Under the pieces are notes generated by a model. It saw only the letters and a program-made list of their open reading frames with translations, ran no database searches and had not been told where the DNA came from. 64,000 nucleotides of DNA. Source: Bradyrhizobium sp. 1 (GTDB taxonomy: Bacteria; Pseudomonadota; Alphaproteobacteria; Rhizobiales; Xanthobacteraceae). The position numbers were made by a program, and so were the translations under genes. The stretch is taken from NCBI RefSeq assembly GCF_023073315.1, contig NZ_JADPJH010000033.1:194132-258131 (forward strand), in the 5' to 3' direction. Below, one piece after another: positions 9,372 through 17,249 of this stretch; position 1 is the stretch's first letter, and every line of letters starts with the position of its first letter.

Positions 9372-10234
9372 CAGCCTGTCCCCTCTTGGGCCGTGCTGCG
9401 TGCATCCTCGATGAAAGCGCGCAGCTTCTGGTTCAGGGTGACGAAATCCGGCTCGAAGGTCATGGCGACGGTGCGCGGCCGCGCGAAGTCAACGCGACTA
9501 TCGTCGAGGATGCGGCCGGGACGCGCGCTCATCACGCAGATACGGCTGGCGAGGAATCCGGCCTCGCGCAAATCGTGCGTGACCAGCAGCACCGTCGGCT
9601 TGTGCGTCATCCAGAGATTTTGCAGGATCGCCCACAGCTCCTCGCGCGTGAACTGGTCGAGCGCGCCGAAGGGTTCATCGAGCAGCAGCATGCGCGGTTC
9701 GTGGATCAGCGCGCGGCAGAGATTGGCGCGCTGGAGCATGCCGCCGGAGAGCTGCCAGGGATAATTACCGCCGAATCCTTTGAGGCCAACCTGCTCCAGC
9801 AGCGTGTTGGCCTTGTCGCGAAACTCGGTCTTGCGCAGCTTGCGGAAATTCGAGCGGAACGGCTCGACGATCTTCAGCGGCAGCATGATGTTCCGCTCGA
9901 TCGTCATCCACGGCAGCATCGTCGGATTCTGGAACGCCATGCCGACCCGCAGCGCGCGCGCCGCGACTTCGCGGCCGCCGACGATGACGACGCCGCTGGT
10001 CGGTTGCACCAGGCCGCTAACGAGACGTAAAATGGTCGATTTGCCGCATCCTGATGGCCCGACCAAGGCGACAAACTCGCCGTCGGCGATCCGTAGGCTC
10101 GTCTTCGACAAAGCAGGCACGGCGCGGTCACCGCGCCCGAAGGTCACGAAGGTCTCGGACAGCTCGATGGCAACAGGGCCGGAGCTTTCGGGAACGGGCT
10201 GGCCGTCAAATTGGGCGTTGGGCTGCATGCGCAT
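9371..10234 (-). CDS. ABC transporter ATP-binding protein (SsuB/TauB type)
   Basis: This nucleotide-binding subunit of about 287 residues has Walker A GPSGCGKST, a Q-loop in AFQNPTMLPWM, the ABC signature LSGGMLQRANLCRA, Walker B MLLLDEPFGALD and the switch His in LLVTHDL. It energises uptake with the adjoining permease. I take the ATG at 10234; another in-frame ATG lies at 10228, while the longer upstream frame (to 10354) would swallow both TGCATGCA palindromes and looks untranslated. It is divergent from the GntR gene, so that regulator most likely controls this importer operon. Confidence 0.88.
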   Translation of the reverse strand: MRMQPNAQFDGQPVPESSGPVAIELSETFVTFGRGDRAVPALSKTSLRIADGEFVALVGPSGCGKSTILRLVSGLVQPTSGVVIVGGREVAARALRVGMAFQNPTMLPWMTIERNIMLPLKIVEPFRSNFRKLRKTEFRDKANTLLEQVGLKGFGGNYPWQLSGGMLQRANLCRALIHEPRMLLLDEPFGALDQFTREELWAILQNLWMTHKPTVLLVTHDLREAGFLASRICVMSARPGRILDDSRVDFARPRTVAMTFEPDFVTLNQKLRAFIEDARSTAQEGTG

Positions 10235-10240
10235 CACAGC

Positions 10241-10362
10241 CAAAGTGCATGCAAGCTGGATGCCAGCCATCGTCGCCCGCGGAATTAACCGGTTCGCCGA
10301 ACCGCGCGCCAAACCGCCGGATTGATTTTGGGCAATCCGGCCATCAAACTGCATGCAATTGC
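10241..10362. promoter_or_regulatory. Two TGCATGCA palindromes between ABC operon and GntR gene
   Basis: The divergent intergenic region carries CAAAGTGCATGCAAGCT (core 10246-10253) just before the ATPase start and CAAACTGCATGCAATTGC (core 10350-10357) nearer the GntR gene. A third near-identical copy lies at 11644-11651 in the other divergent region of this locus. Short palindromes of this form are typical FCD-type GntR operators, so I infer binding by the adjacent regulator; no experiment is implied. Confidence 0.6.
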
Positions 10363-10426
10363 GGCGCCGGGTCGCCGCAGGGCTGTGTTATGGAGAGGCT
10401 TCGTCCCTACCCGCGAGGATTCGCCG

Positions 10427-11185
10427 ATGCCGGCGCGCGCCACCAGCAAGACTTCTGAATCATCAGACAAGGTCAGCGTGATCTGCCGCGCGTTGCGGCG
10501 CGCGATCATCGAGCAGGCGCTGGAGCCCGGCGCCAAGCTGCCCGAGGATTCGCTCGGCGAACGTTTCGGCGTCAGCCGCACCATCGCCCGCCACGCACTG
10601 GGACAACTCGCCGCCGAGGGCCTGGTCGAACTCCGCCGCAACCGGATCGCGGTTGTGGCGACACCAAGCTGGAAGGAGGCGCGCGATGCCTTCGATATCC
10701 GCATCCAGCTCGAGGGCCTCGTCGTCCGCCAGCTCGCGGGCAAGCTGACCGGGAGCCAGATCTCCGAGCTGAACGACCATGTCGACGCCGAGGACCGCGC
10801 GCGCGGCGGCACGGATGCGGTCTCGATCCGCCTCGCCACCGAATTCCACATCCTGCTCGCGCAGATGACGAGCAGCCCGATCCTGGTGCGCTATGTCAGC
10901 GAGGTCGCCTATCGCTGCTGCCTGACGCTGTCGCTCTATAGCCGGCCACATTCGACCGAATGCGCCATCAACGAGCACCGGGCCATCATCGCAGCGCTGG
11001 CCAAGGGCGACGAGGCCAAGGTGATGGAATTGATGCACCATCATCTGGATTCCGTGGCCAATCGCGCGCTGGTCGCCCCCACCCCGCAGCGCGGTCGCGA
11101 CCTGCTCGATATTCTCGCGCCCTATGCCGACGAGGTGACCAGCGATCGCGTCGTCAAGCTGCCGAAAGTCGCACGCAGAGGTTAG
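10427..11185 (+). CDS. GntR-family (FCD) transcriptional regulator
   Basis: This 252-residue regulator has an N-terminal winged helix (residues ~10-75, with LGERFGVSRTIARHALGQLAAEGLVELRRNRIAVVA) and an all-helical C-terminal ligand domain of the FCD type. The FCD metal/ligand residues can be seen in ATEFHILLAQMT and HRAIIAALAKGDEAKVMELMHHHL. The start at 10427 is preceded by GAGGAT. It is divergent from the ABC importer operon and ends overlapping the convergent NTF2-like gene by 4 bp. It probably represses the importer and the three hydrolase genes until the imported compound or a breakdown product appears. Confidence 0.88.
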   Translation: MPARATSKTSESSDKVSVICRALRRAIIEQALEPGAKLPEDSLGERFGVSRTIARHALGQLAAEGLVELRRNRIAVVATPSWKEARDAFDIRIQLEGLVVRQLAGKLTGSQISELNDHVDAEDRARGGTDAVSIRLATEFHILLAQMTSSPILVRYVSEVAYRCCLTLSLYSRPHSTECAINEHRAIIAALAKGDEAKVMELMHHHLDSVANRALVAPTPQRGRDLLDILAPYADEVTSDRVVKLPKVARRG

Positions 11186-11598
11186 GCGTCGATGCCACGC
11201 TGGACCAGAATGCGCTCCGCGCTGTCGTTCCAGACGTCCATCTTCACGATCTGCCCGCCGCGGACGACGAAGCGGTCGACATAGCGATTGCCTTCGAACG
11301 GCGTGCCGTCGATCCACTCGCCATAGAGCGTGCCGACGCTATAGACGACGGTCTCGTCCGCGCCGGGGCAGACGTCGAACCGGTCCATCTTCTTCTTGAC
11401 CCAGCTATAGCGTTTGGCGTTGAAGCCGGTCGGCCCGCGCGGATGATCGAACTCGCGCCCGCCGGTGAACGTGATCACCGTGCCCGGCTTCATATAGGCC
11501 GCGGCGGCATCGGGATCGGGTATCATCGAGGCCGTGAGATAGGCCTCCACGATCTCGGCGTGGGTCATCGGGCGTTCGGCTTTGGCGGGGGCGGACAT
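11182..11598 (-). CDS. NTF2-like (SnoaL-type) protein
   Basis: This protein of about 138 residues has the cone-shaped NTF2-like layout: an N-terminal helix (MTHAEIVEAYLTASMIPDPDAAAAYM) followed by curved strands (TVITFTGG, VVYSVGTLYGEW, YVDRFVVRGGQIVKMDVWND). Such proteins act as small isomerases, hydrolases or ligand-binding accessory factors. The start at 11598 is chosen for GGAGAA upstream. It is divergent from the amidohydrolase gene at 11746 and shares its TGCATGCA-containing promoter region, so it probably belongs to the same catabolic regulon. Its exact role is unknown. Confidence 0.7.
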   Translation of the reverse strand: MSAPAKAERPMTHAEIVEAYLTASMIPDPDAAAAYMKPGTVITFTGGREFDHPRGPTGFNAKRYSWVKKKMDRFDVCPGADETVVYSVGTLYGEWIDGTPFEGNRYVDRFVVRGGQIVKMDVWNDSAERILVQRGIDA

Positions 11599-11638
11599 GG
11601 CGGGTTCTCCGGGTGTCGGCATTCTACAATCCTCGCCC

Positions 11639-11691
11639 CAAACTGCATGCATATTTTTTGAACAATTTGGTGGCAGAACTGCACACAATCT
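11639..11691. promoter_or_regulatory. TGCATGCA palindrome plus degenerate copy, second divergent promoter
   Basis: CAAACTGCATGCATATT has its core at 11644-11651; the flank CAAACTGCATGCA is identical to the copy at 10345-10357. A weaker version, GAACTGCACACAATC, has its core at 11680-11687. Both lie between the NTF2-like gene and the amidohydrolase at 11746. They tie these two transcripts to the GntR regulator by motif identity. Confidence 0.6.
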
Positions 11692-11745
11692 GGAGCTGCC
11701 CGCCGCCAGACCTTCCGCTAGGCTACCACAGTTGAATCCGACACC

Positions 11746-12996
11746 ATGACCAGCCAGACAGCCTTCGACCTGATCTTCCGCAACGCGTTGTTGCGCTCAT
11801 CCGCCGCACCCGTCGATATCGGCGTGAAGGGCGGACGGGTCGTCGCGATCGAGCCCAGCAGCGAAAAGCTCGCCTGCGAGGCCGTCGAAGTCGACCTCGG
11901 CAGGCACCTCGCCCTGCCCGGCTTCGTCGACACCCACATCCATCTCGACAAAGCCTGCCTGCTCGGCCGCTGCGGGCATAATCATGGCAGCGTCTCGGAA
12001 GCGATCCGCGCCGTCGCCGGGATGAAGAAGGATTTTACCGTCGAGGACGTCTATGGCCGCGGCGCGCGGGTGCTCGAACGCGCCATCGTGCACGGCACGA
12101 CGCGGATGCGCACGCATGTCGAGATCGACCCGCGCATTGGCTTACGCGGCTTCGAGGCAGTTAAGGCACTCAAGCGCGACTATGCCTGGGCGATCGACCT
12201 CTCGCTCTGCGTCTTCCCACAGGAAGGCCTGACCAACGATCCCGGAGCTGAGGAGTTGCTGGTCCAAGCGCTGCGCGACGGCGGCGAGGCGATCGGCGGC
12301 TGTCCCTACATGGACACCGACCCGAACGCCCATCTCGAACGCATCTTCGATCTCGCCCAGCAATTCAACATCGATGTCGATCTCCATCTCGATTTCGATC
12401 TCGATCCCTCCTGGTGGCATCTCGACGAAGTCTGCCGGCAGACCGAGCGTCGCAACTACGGGGGGCGCGTGGCGATCGGCCACGCCACAAAACTCTCGGC
12501 ATTGCCGCCGGAGCGGATGAAGGCCGCCACCGCGCAACTGGCGCGAGCCGGCGTCGCTGTCACTGTGCTGCCGGCGACCGATCTCTATCTGATGGGCCGC
12601 GAAGCTACCCACAACGCCCCGCGCGGATTGACGCTCGCCCACAAGCTTGCCGGCGACGGCGTGCTGTGCTCGGTCGCCACCAACAACGTGCTCAATCCCT
12701 TCACACCCTTCGGCGATGCCTCGCTGCTGCGGATGGCGAACTTTTACGCCAACGTCGCGCACGCCTCCGTCAGCGATTTCGACACCTGCCTCGATCTCGT
12801 GACCGAGCTGCCGGCGCGGCTTATGAACCTTGGCGATTACGGCATCAAAATCGGCAACCCCGCCGATCTCATCGTGCTCGACACCGGGGACAGCCGTTTT
12901 GCGATCGCGGAACTGCCGGATATCCTGATGGGATTCAAGGCTGGCCGGAAAACGTTTGAGCGGCAGCGGCCCACGCTATTCCGCCCGTGGAGCTAG
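11746..12996 (+). CDS. CodA-like amidohydrolase, atypical metal site
   Basis: This 416-residue cytosine-deaminase-family protein has the metal motif FVDTHIHLDKACL, a second His region DVDLHLDFDLD and the third His in VAIGHATKLS. The segment aligning with the catalytic Asp of E. coli CodA (GHDDVFDPW) reads ATNNVLNPF here, so the metal-binding Asp appears to be Asn. It could still bind one metal, act on an unusual amide or need its neighbour. It is followed 20 bp later by a paralogue with the opposite defect. Transcription probably starts from the TGCATGCA-bearing region upstream. The substrate is unknown. Confidence 0.78.
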   Translation: MTSQTAFDLIFRNALLRSSAAPVDIGVKGGRVVAIEPSSEKLACEAVEVDLGRHLALPGFVDTHIHLDKACLLGRCGHNHGSVSEAIRAVAGMKKDFTVEDVYGRGARVLERAIVHGTTRMRTHVEIDPRIGLRGFEAVKALKRDYAWAIDLSLCVFPQEGLTNDPGAEELLVQALRDGGEAIGGCPYMDTDPNAHLERIFDLAQQFNIDVDLHLDFDLDPSWWHLDEVCRQTERRNYGGRVAIGHATKLSALPPERMKAATAQLARAGVAVTVLPATDLYLMGREATHNAPRGLTLAHKLAGDGVLCSVATNNVLNPFTPFGDASLLRMANFYANVAHASVSDFDTCLDLVTELPARLMNLGDYGIKIGNPADLIVLDTGDSRFAIAELPDILMGFKAGRKTFERQRPTLFRPWS

Positions 12997-13016
12997 CCAG
13001 CAACGGAGGAACCAAA

Positions 13017-14222
13017 ATGGCCTTCGATACAATCTTCCTCAACGCGCGTTTCGATGGCGGGTCTCGCCATCACATCGCGGTCAAAGACGGCCGCATTGCC
13101 GCGATCACACCCGTCGATGAGCGTCCCGCTGCGAACGAGACCATCGACCTCGACAGCGCCCTCGTCGTTCCCGGCTTCGTCGAAGGCCACATCCATCTCG
13201 ACACCAGTTTTTACGGCGATGCTTGGCGTCCGCACAAACCATGCCCCAACGGGTTCAACGTGCATGAGCGCGTCGCTTTCCAGGCAGAGAACATGGCCGT
13301 GTCAGCGTCGATGGATGTGCGGGCGCGCAACCAGCTTGATCTCTGCATTGCCCACGGCACCTCGCAGATGCGCAGCCATGTCATGGTCGACGGCTCGGTC
13401 GGCCTCAAATCGCTCGAGACGATTTTGCGCGTGCGCGAAGAATACAAGGGCTTGATCGACATCCAGCTCGTCGCCTTCCCCCAAAGCGGAATCCTCGCGA
13501 GCCCGGGCACACCGCAACTGCTCGACGAGGCCATCGGGCTCGGCGCCGATCTCGTCGGCGGGCTCGATCCCGCCAGCTTCGACCGCGACATCGAAAAGCA
13601 TCTCGAAATCGTGTTTGGCGTCGCCAGCAAGCACGGCGTCGATGTCGACATCCATCTGCACGACATGGGTACGCTCGGCGCCTTCGAGATCGAGCAGATC
13701 GCAGCGCGCACGCGCGCGCTTGGCATGGAGGGCCGCGTCGCCATCAGCGATGCCTACGGGCTCGGCGACATCCCGACTGACTACCTCAAGAAGATCGCCG
13801 AAGTGCTGGCCCGTTCGGGCGTCGCGATCATGACCAATGCACCGGGCGCGCGGCCCTTCCCGCCGATCCTCGCTTTGCGCGCTGCCGGTGTCACCGTCTT
13901 CAGCGGCAACGACAACATCCGCGATTCCTGGTGGCCCTATGGCGACGGCGACATGCTGCGCCGGGCCACCACGCTCGGCTATCGCTCCGGCTTCAACATC
14001 GACGCGGAACTGCGCACCGCCTTCGATGTCGTCACGGCATCAGGCGCAAAAGCGCTGCGGCTCGAGGGCTACGGCCTGCGGGTGGGGGCGAAGGCTGATT
14101 TCGTGACGCTGAATGCGGAACACGTTCCCGAGGCCGTCGTCGCGGTTCCGCAAGGGCGCGCTGTCTACAAGGGAGCCAGGCTGGTCGCCTCCAACGGTAA
14201 GATTGTGGGGAAGCGCAACTGA
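13017..14222 (+). CDS. CodA-like amidohydrolase, second tandem copy
   Basis: This 401-residue paralogue of the preceding gene starts at 13017 behind a strong GGAGGA site. It keeps FVEGHIHLDTS, DIHLHDMGTLG and the catalytic-type Asp in SGNDNIRDSWWPYG. The conserved third His, seen as GHATKLS in the neighbour, is replaced: the region reads VAISDAYGLG. The two tandem proteins thus lack different members of the usual set. The pair may form a heteromer, or each may use a modified site. Operon position with the GntR/ABC locus suggests a further hydrolytic step on the same imported compound. Confidence 0.78.
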   Translation: MAFDTIFLNARFDGGSRHHIAVKDGRIAAITPVDERPAANETIDLDSALVVPGFVEGHIHLDTSFYGDAWRPHKPCPNGFNVHERVAFQAENMAVSASMDVRARNQLDLCIAHGTSQMRSHVMVDGSVGLKSLETILRVREEYKGLIDIQLVAFPQSGILASPGTPQLLDEAIGLGADLVGGLDPASFDRDIEKHLEIVFGVASKHGVDVDIHLHDMGTLGAFEIEQIAARTRALGMEGRVAISDAYGLGDIPTDYLKKIAEVLARSGVAIMTNAPGARPFPPILALRAAGVTVFSGNDNIRDSWWPYGDGDMLRRATTLGYRSGFNIDAELRTAFDVVTASGAKALRLEGYGLRVGAKADFVTLNAEHVPEAVVAVPQGRAVYKGARLVASNGKIVGKRN

Positions 14223-14367
14223 AGCTTCCGTCCGATTTTACCGCTGATCTCGGCCCCACCCGAGTCCGGTAGAATCCCGGTCCGTAGCTCAACGCGTTGC
14301 GAGTCGGTCCCCGCTGGCCATAATCAGGACCTGCACTGATCATCAGCGTTCAATGCGGAGTATGGGT

Positions 14368-14682
14368 ATGTTCAGCGCATTCAGCAGCATCGATTATCAT
14401 TCCATGCGGGCCAGCACACCCGCCGACGCCGCCGCCAATCGGCTCGACGGCATCGGCCAGGTTCTGTCGGATCTGGATCTGTCGGCGATCCAGACGCAGG
14501 GCGACATGACCCGCGCGCTCTGGACCCTCGACGCCGCGGCCAAATGCATCCGGGCGGTGCTCGCCGAATTTCGCGTGCAACCGGCTACGGACCACCTCGT
14601 CCGCAAATCCAGGTCCCTGATCGAGCTGATCGAGGAGGCCCGTGGTGAAGTCTTGAACTATCGCGGCACGGTCCTGACCTGA
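14368..14682 (+). CDS. Hypothetical helical protein
   Basis: This protein of about 104 residues is predicted to be mostly helical (TLDAAAKCIRAVLAEF, SRSLIELIEEARGEV) with no signal peptide or membrane segment. I prefer the ATG at 14368 because GGAGT sits about 7 bases upstream; ATGs at 14353 and 14362 are possible. It is separated from the amidohydrolase by about 145 bp and ends convergently 9 bp from the dehydrogenase gene. I do not recognise a family. Confidence 0.55.
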   Translation: MFSAFSSIDYHSMRASTPADAAANRLDGIGQVLSDLDLSAIQTQGDMTRALWTLDAAAKCIRAVLAEFRVQPATDHLVRKSRSLIELIEEARGEVLNYRGTVLT

Positions 14683-14691
14683 AGCCGTGCG

Positions 14692-15612
14692 CTACCTCTC
14701 ACGATTGATCTTCGCGAGAATCCGATCTGCCTCGGTGCGCCAATCGGCGCTGCGGGCGAACTCCTTCGTACCCTTCGTTCCGAACAGGCCTTCGTCGGCG
14801 AGATCAGCAACCCAGGCCTGACGCTCGGCCGTGCCCTGCGCGGACCACGGCGTCAGCCCCGCCTCGCGCACGGTCTCTGCGACCTCGCGGACTTCCTCGG
14901 CACGGCGGCGGCCGTGCTCGATCACGCGCTGGAAGAAATAGGCGCCCTGCTTTTCCCAATTTATCGTGGGAAACGTCTCCGTCAGCGAAGCCAGCACCGC
15001 GTCCTCGACGCCATAGGCGCGCGCGGTGGTGAAGCTTTCGATGACCATGGCCTCCAGGCCCTTGATCATGATGCTGCGGCACATTTTTACGGCCGAGGAC
15101 ACACCGAGCTTGTCGCTCGCAACCTTCGCCGCAAAGCCGATCGCGTTGAGCAGCGGCTCCAACTCCCTGGCGCCGGGGCCGCCGAGCAGCAGCGGCACCT
15201 TGATGCGATAAGGCGGCACCGAGGTCATCACCGCGCCCTCGACATAGCGGCCGGCAGCGCCATCGATCAACTTGGCGGCGCGCTGCTTGGCACCGGGAGA
15301 GGCCGAGTTGAAATCGAGGAACCAGGTGCCCTGGTTGATCGCGCCCGCGCAGGCCTTTGCGACAGAAACGGCTTGGCTCGCTGTGACGGCGGAGACGATC
15401 AAGTCGGATTTCGCGGTCAGCTCGGCGTGAGACGCCGCAAGCGGCACGCCAAACTTCGCCGCATGCTCCTTCAGCGCGGCGCCCTGCTCGCCTCCGAGCT
15501 TGATGTCGAAGGCCGAGACCTTGATGTCCAGCTGGCGCAAATCCTCGGCCAGGATCCGGCCGACCTCACCATAGCCAACCAGCCCGATCTGCCATCGCTT
15601 CGGATCCGCCAT
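14692..15612 (-). CDS. NAD(P)-dependent dehydrogenase with DUF1932 domain
   Basis: This 306-residue protein has an N-terminal Rossmann domain (IGLVGYGEVGRILAEDL) of the 6-phosphogluconate/3-hydroxyisobutyrate dehydrogenase type and a helical C-terminal DUF1932 domain. The likely catalytic Lys is in SSAVKMCRSIMIKG, as in the beta-hydroxyacid dehydrogenases. The ATG at 15612 overlaps the stop of the preceding gene by one base. It is the last gene of the LigI/GalB/LigK operon and may reduce or oxidise a hydroxy- or oxo-acid intermediate. It is not homologous to the Gfo/Idh-type LigC, so assigning it the CHMS dehydrogenase step would be a guess. Confidence 0.75.
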   Translation of the reverse strand: MADPKRWQIGLVGYGEVGRILAEDLRQLDIKVSAFDIKLGGEQGAALKEHAAKFGVPLAASHAELTAKSDLIVSAVTASQAVSVAKACAGAINQGTWFLDFNSASPGAKQRAAKLIDGAAGRYVEGAVMTSVPPYRIKVPLLLGGPGARELEPLLNAIGFAAKVASDKLGVSSAVKMCRSIMIKGLEAMVIESFTTARAYGVEDAVLASLTETFPTINWEKQGAYFFQRVIEHGRRRAEEVREVAETVREAGLTPWSAQGTAERQAWVADLADEGLFGTKGTKEFARSADWRTEADRILAKINRER

Positions 15613-16481
15613 CAATTCAATCCTCGTGTCGTCTCGTCGAAGAGATCCTCGACGGCATAGCGGCGCGGGATCAGCGCCTGCTGGAATGCGTAGTCGACGA
15701 TCAGCTCCAATGGCTTTCTGTTCGCCTCGATCCCGAACGGAACGAGGTCGAGCGTCGCAGCAGCGCCCATCTGTTCCTTGTTCCGCTTGAGCAGATCATA
15801 AACGCCCGCGACCACGTCAGGGCGCGATTTCGCGAGCTGCCCGGTCACGACCACGAGATGATTGACCGGCACGACGCCGCGCAACGAATACCATTTGGCG
15901 GCTTCTGCGGCGGGATCAGGGAAGAGCGACTTCAGCTGGGGATCGTTAGACGTCTCGCCGAGCACGGCGTCGAGCTCGCCATCGATCAGCATCTGCAACA
16001 CCTTCTTGTCCTTCGGCGCGCGCTCGGTGGTGTCGACATATTCGGCGACGTGCGGATCCTCGAACGTCACCCATTTGATCTTGTCGAGATTGACGCCGTA
16101 ATCGTTGGCGAGGATGCCCCTGATCCAGGCGCCTGTGGTCGTCGTGAAGGAGCGGATGCCGACGCGCTTGCCTTCGAGATCGCTGGGCCCGAGCGCTCCA
16201 TGCGCCGGATTATACAGCGCGTAGGAATGCTGGAAGCGGCCCATCATCGTCGCCGGCAGCAGCACCAGCGGCTTGCCATGCGCCTTCGCCATCAGATAGG
16301 TGACGATCGCCATCTCGCAGACGTCAAACGCCTGTTCGCGCACCATCGGCTTGAACGCCGTGTTGGTCGGCGTGTACTCGATGAAGTCGAGATCGAAAAG
16401 GTCGGAGCCGAGCGCGCCGCCCTTCACCGCCTGGACATGCGGGTGATTGCCGAGGACGGCCTTCAGCTTGAGACGATCCAT
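15612..16481 (-). CDS. 4,5-dihydroxyphthalate decarboxylase-like protein (NMT1-like fold)
   Basis: This 289-residue soluble protein has no signal peptide and the type II periplasmic-binding-protein fold seen in Pht5-type decarboxylases: YTPTNTAFKPMVREQAFDVCEMAIVTYL, GKRVGIRSFTTTTGAWIRGIL, LDAVLGETSN. In Pseudomonas this family turns 4,5-dihydroxyphthalate into protocatechuate, although many members are annotated only as binding proteins. Starting at 16481 gives a GGAG site; the longer frame begins inside an intergenic repeat. Its place in a ring-fission operon supports an enzymatic role on a dicarboxylic aromatic, but the substrate remains inferred. Confidence 0.65.
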   Translation of the reverse strand: MDRLKLKAVLGNHPHVQAVKGGALGSDLFDLDFIEYTPTNTAFKPMVREQAFDVCEMAIVTYLMAKAHGKPLVLLPATMMGRFQHSYALYNPAHGALGPSDLEGKRVGIRSFTTTTGAWIRGILANDYGVNLDKIKWVTFEDPHVAEYVDTTERAPKDKKVLQMLIDGELDAVLGETSNDPQLKSLFPDPAAEAAKWYSLRGVVPVNHLVVVTGQLAKSRPDVVAGVYDLLKRNKEQMGAAATLDLVPFGIEANRKPLELIVDYAFQQALIPRRYAVEDLFDETTRGLN

Positions 16482-16501
16482 CCGCCCGCTCCGCTTCTCA
16501 C

Positions 16502-16550
16502 GAGCATGATCCGGAAAAGTGCGTAGCGGTTTTCCAAAGAGATCATGCTC
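16502..16550. repeat. 49-bp palindromic intergenic repeat, copy 1
   Basis: The element starts GAGCATGATCCGG and ends GATCATGCTC, with AAAGTGCGTAGCGGTTTTCC in the middle, forming an imperfect hairpin. A second copy of identical length lies at 44299-44347. This is a familiar dispersed element in Bradyrhizobium and Rhodopseudomonas. It sits inside an operon, between the aldolase and the decarboxylase-like gene, where the hairpin could set a message-processing or stability boundary. Confidence 0.85.
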
Positions 16551-16565
16551 AAACAAGATTGCAAC

Positions 16566-17249
16566 TTAGACGTCCTCGGGATTGTCGACATAGACGAGCC
16601 CCGCCTTCGCCAGCGCCTCGCGCATGCTGTATATGTCGAGGCCGAGCTCGCCCGAGGAGAGACGCGTCCGCTTGCCGCCCTCGTCGGAATTGCGCTTCTT
16701 CGCCTTCTCGGCGACTTCGGCGGCATAACGATTCGGCACCACCACGATTCCGTCGTCATCGGCGACGACGATGTCACCGGGATCGACGTTGACGCCGGCG
16801 CAGACCACGGGAATGTTGACCGAGCCGAGCGTCGCCTTGACAGTCCCCTTGGCCGAGATCGCGCGCGACCACACCGGAAACTTCATCTCATGCAGCGCTT
16901 TGACGTCGCGGCAGCCGGCATCGATGATCAGCCCCTGCACGCCGCGCGCCTGCAGTGAGGTCGCGAGCAGTTCGCCGAACATGCCATCGGTATTGTCGGT
17001 GGTGCAGCCGACGACGAGGATGTCGCCCTTTTTGCACTGCTCGACCGCGACATGGATCATCCAGTTGTCGCCGGGCTGCGCCAGCACGGTCACCGCGGGG
17101 CCCGCGATCGACGCACCCGCCCAGACCGGCCGCAAATAAGGCTTCATCAAGCCGATGCGGCCATAGGCCTCGTGCACGGTCGAGACGCCGTACTCCGCCA
17201 TTCCGGCGGGATCGGCACGCCAGATGTTGCGAACGACGACCGGCTTCAT
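16566..17249 (-). CDS. ligK: 4-carboxy-4-hydroxy-2-oxoadipate aldolase (LigK/ProA-type, RraA family)
   Basis: The protein is 227 residues, essentially the length of known CHA aldolases. It shows the RraA-fold metal/pyruvate-binding motif GCRDVKALHEMKFPVWSRAISAKGT, with the expected G-x-x-R-D and the C-terminal WSR-type substrate stretch. It would split CHA into pyruvate and oxaloacetate, the last step of the protocatechuate 4,5-cleavage and gallate pathways, with a divalent metal in the cytoplasm. I take the start at 17249 because it overlaps the GalB-type stop by 4 bp. The alternative is the regulator RraA itself, but that is shorter and lacks this context. Confidence 0.85.
   Translation of the reverse strand: MKPVVVRNIWRADPAGMAEYGVSTVHEAYGRIGLMKPYLRPVWAGASIAGPAVTVLAQPGDNWMIHVAVEQCKKGDILVVGCTTDNTDGMFGELLATSLQARGVQGLIIDAGCRDVKALHEMKFPVWSRAISAKGTVKATLGSVNIPVVCAGVNVDPGDIVVADDDGIVVVPNRYAAEVAEKAKKRNSDEGGKRTRLSSGELGLDIYSMREALAKAGLVYVDNPEDV

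Noticed and set aside
14692..15612. Dehydrogenase as LigC
   Set aside because: LigC belongs to the Gfo/Idh/MocA family; this protein is of the 6PGDH/DUF1932 type.
16482..16556. N-terminal extension of the decarboxylase-like protein
   Set aside because: It is translated from the 49-bp intergenic repeat; the ATG at 16481 has its own GGAG site.
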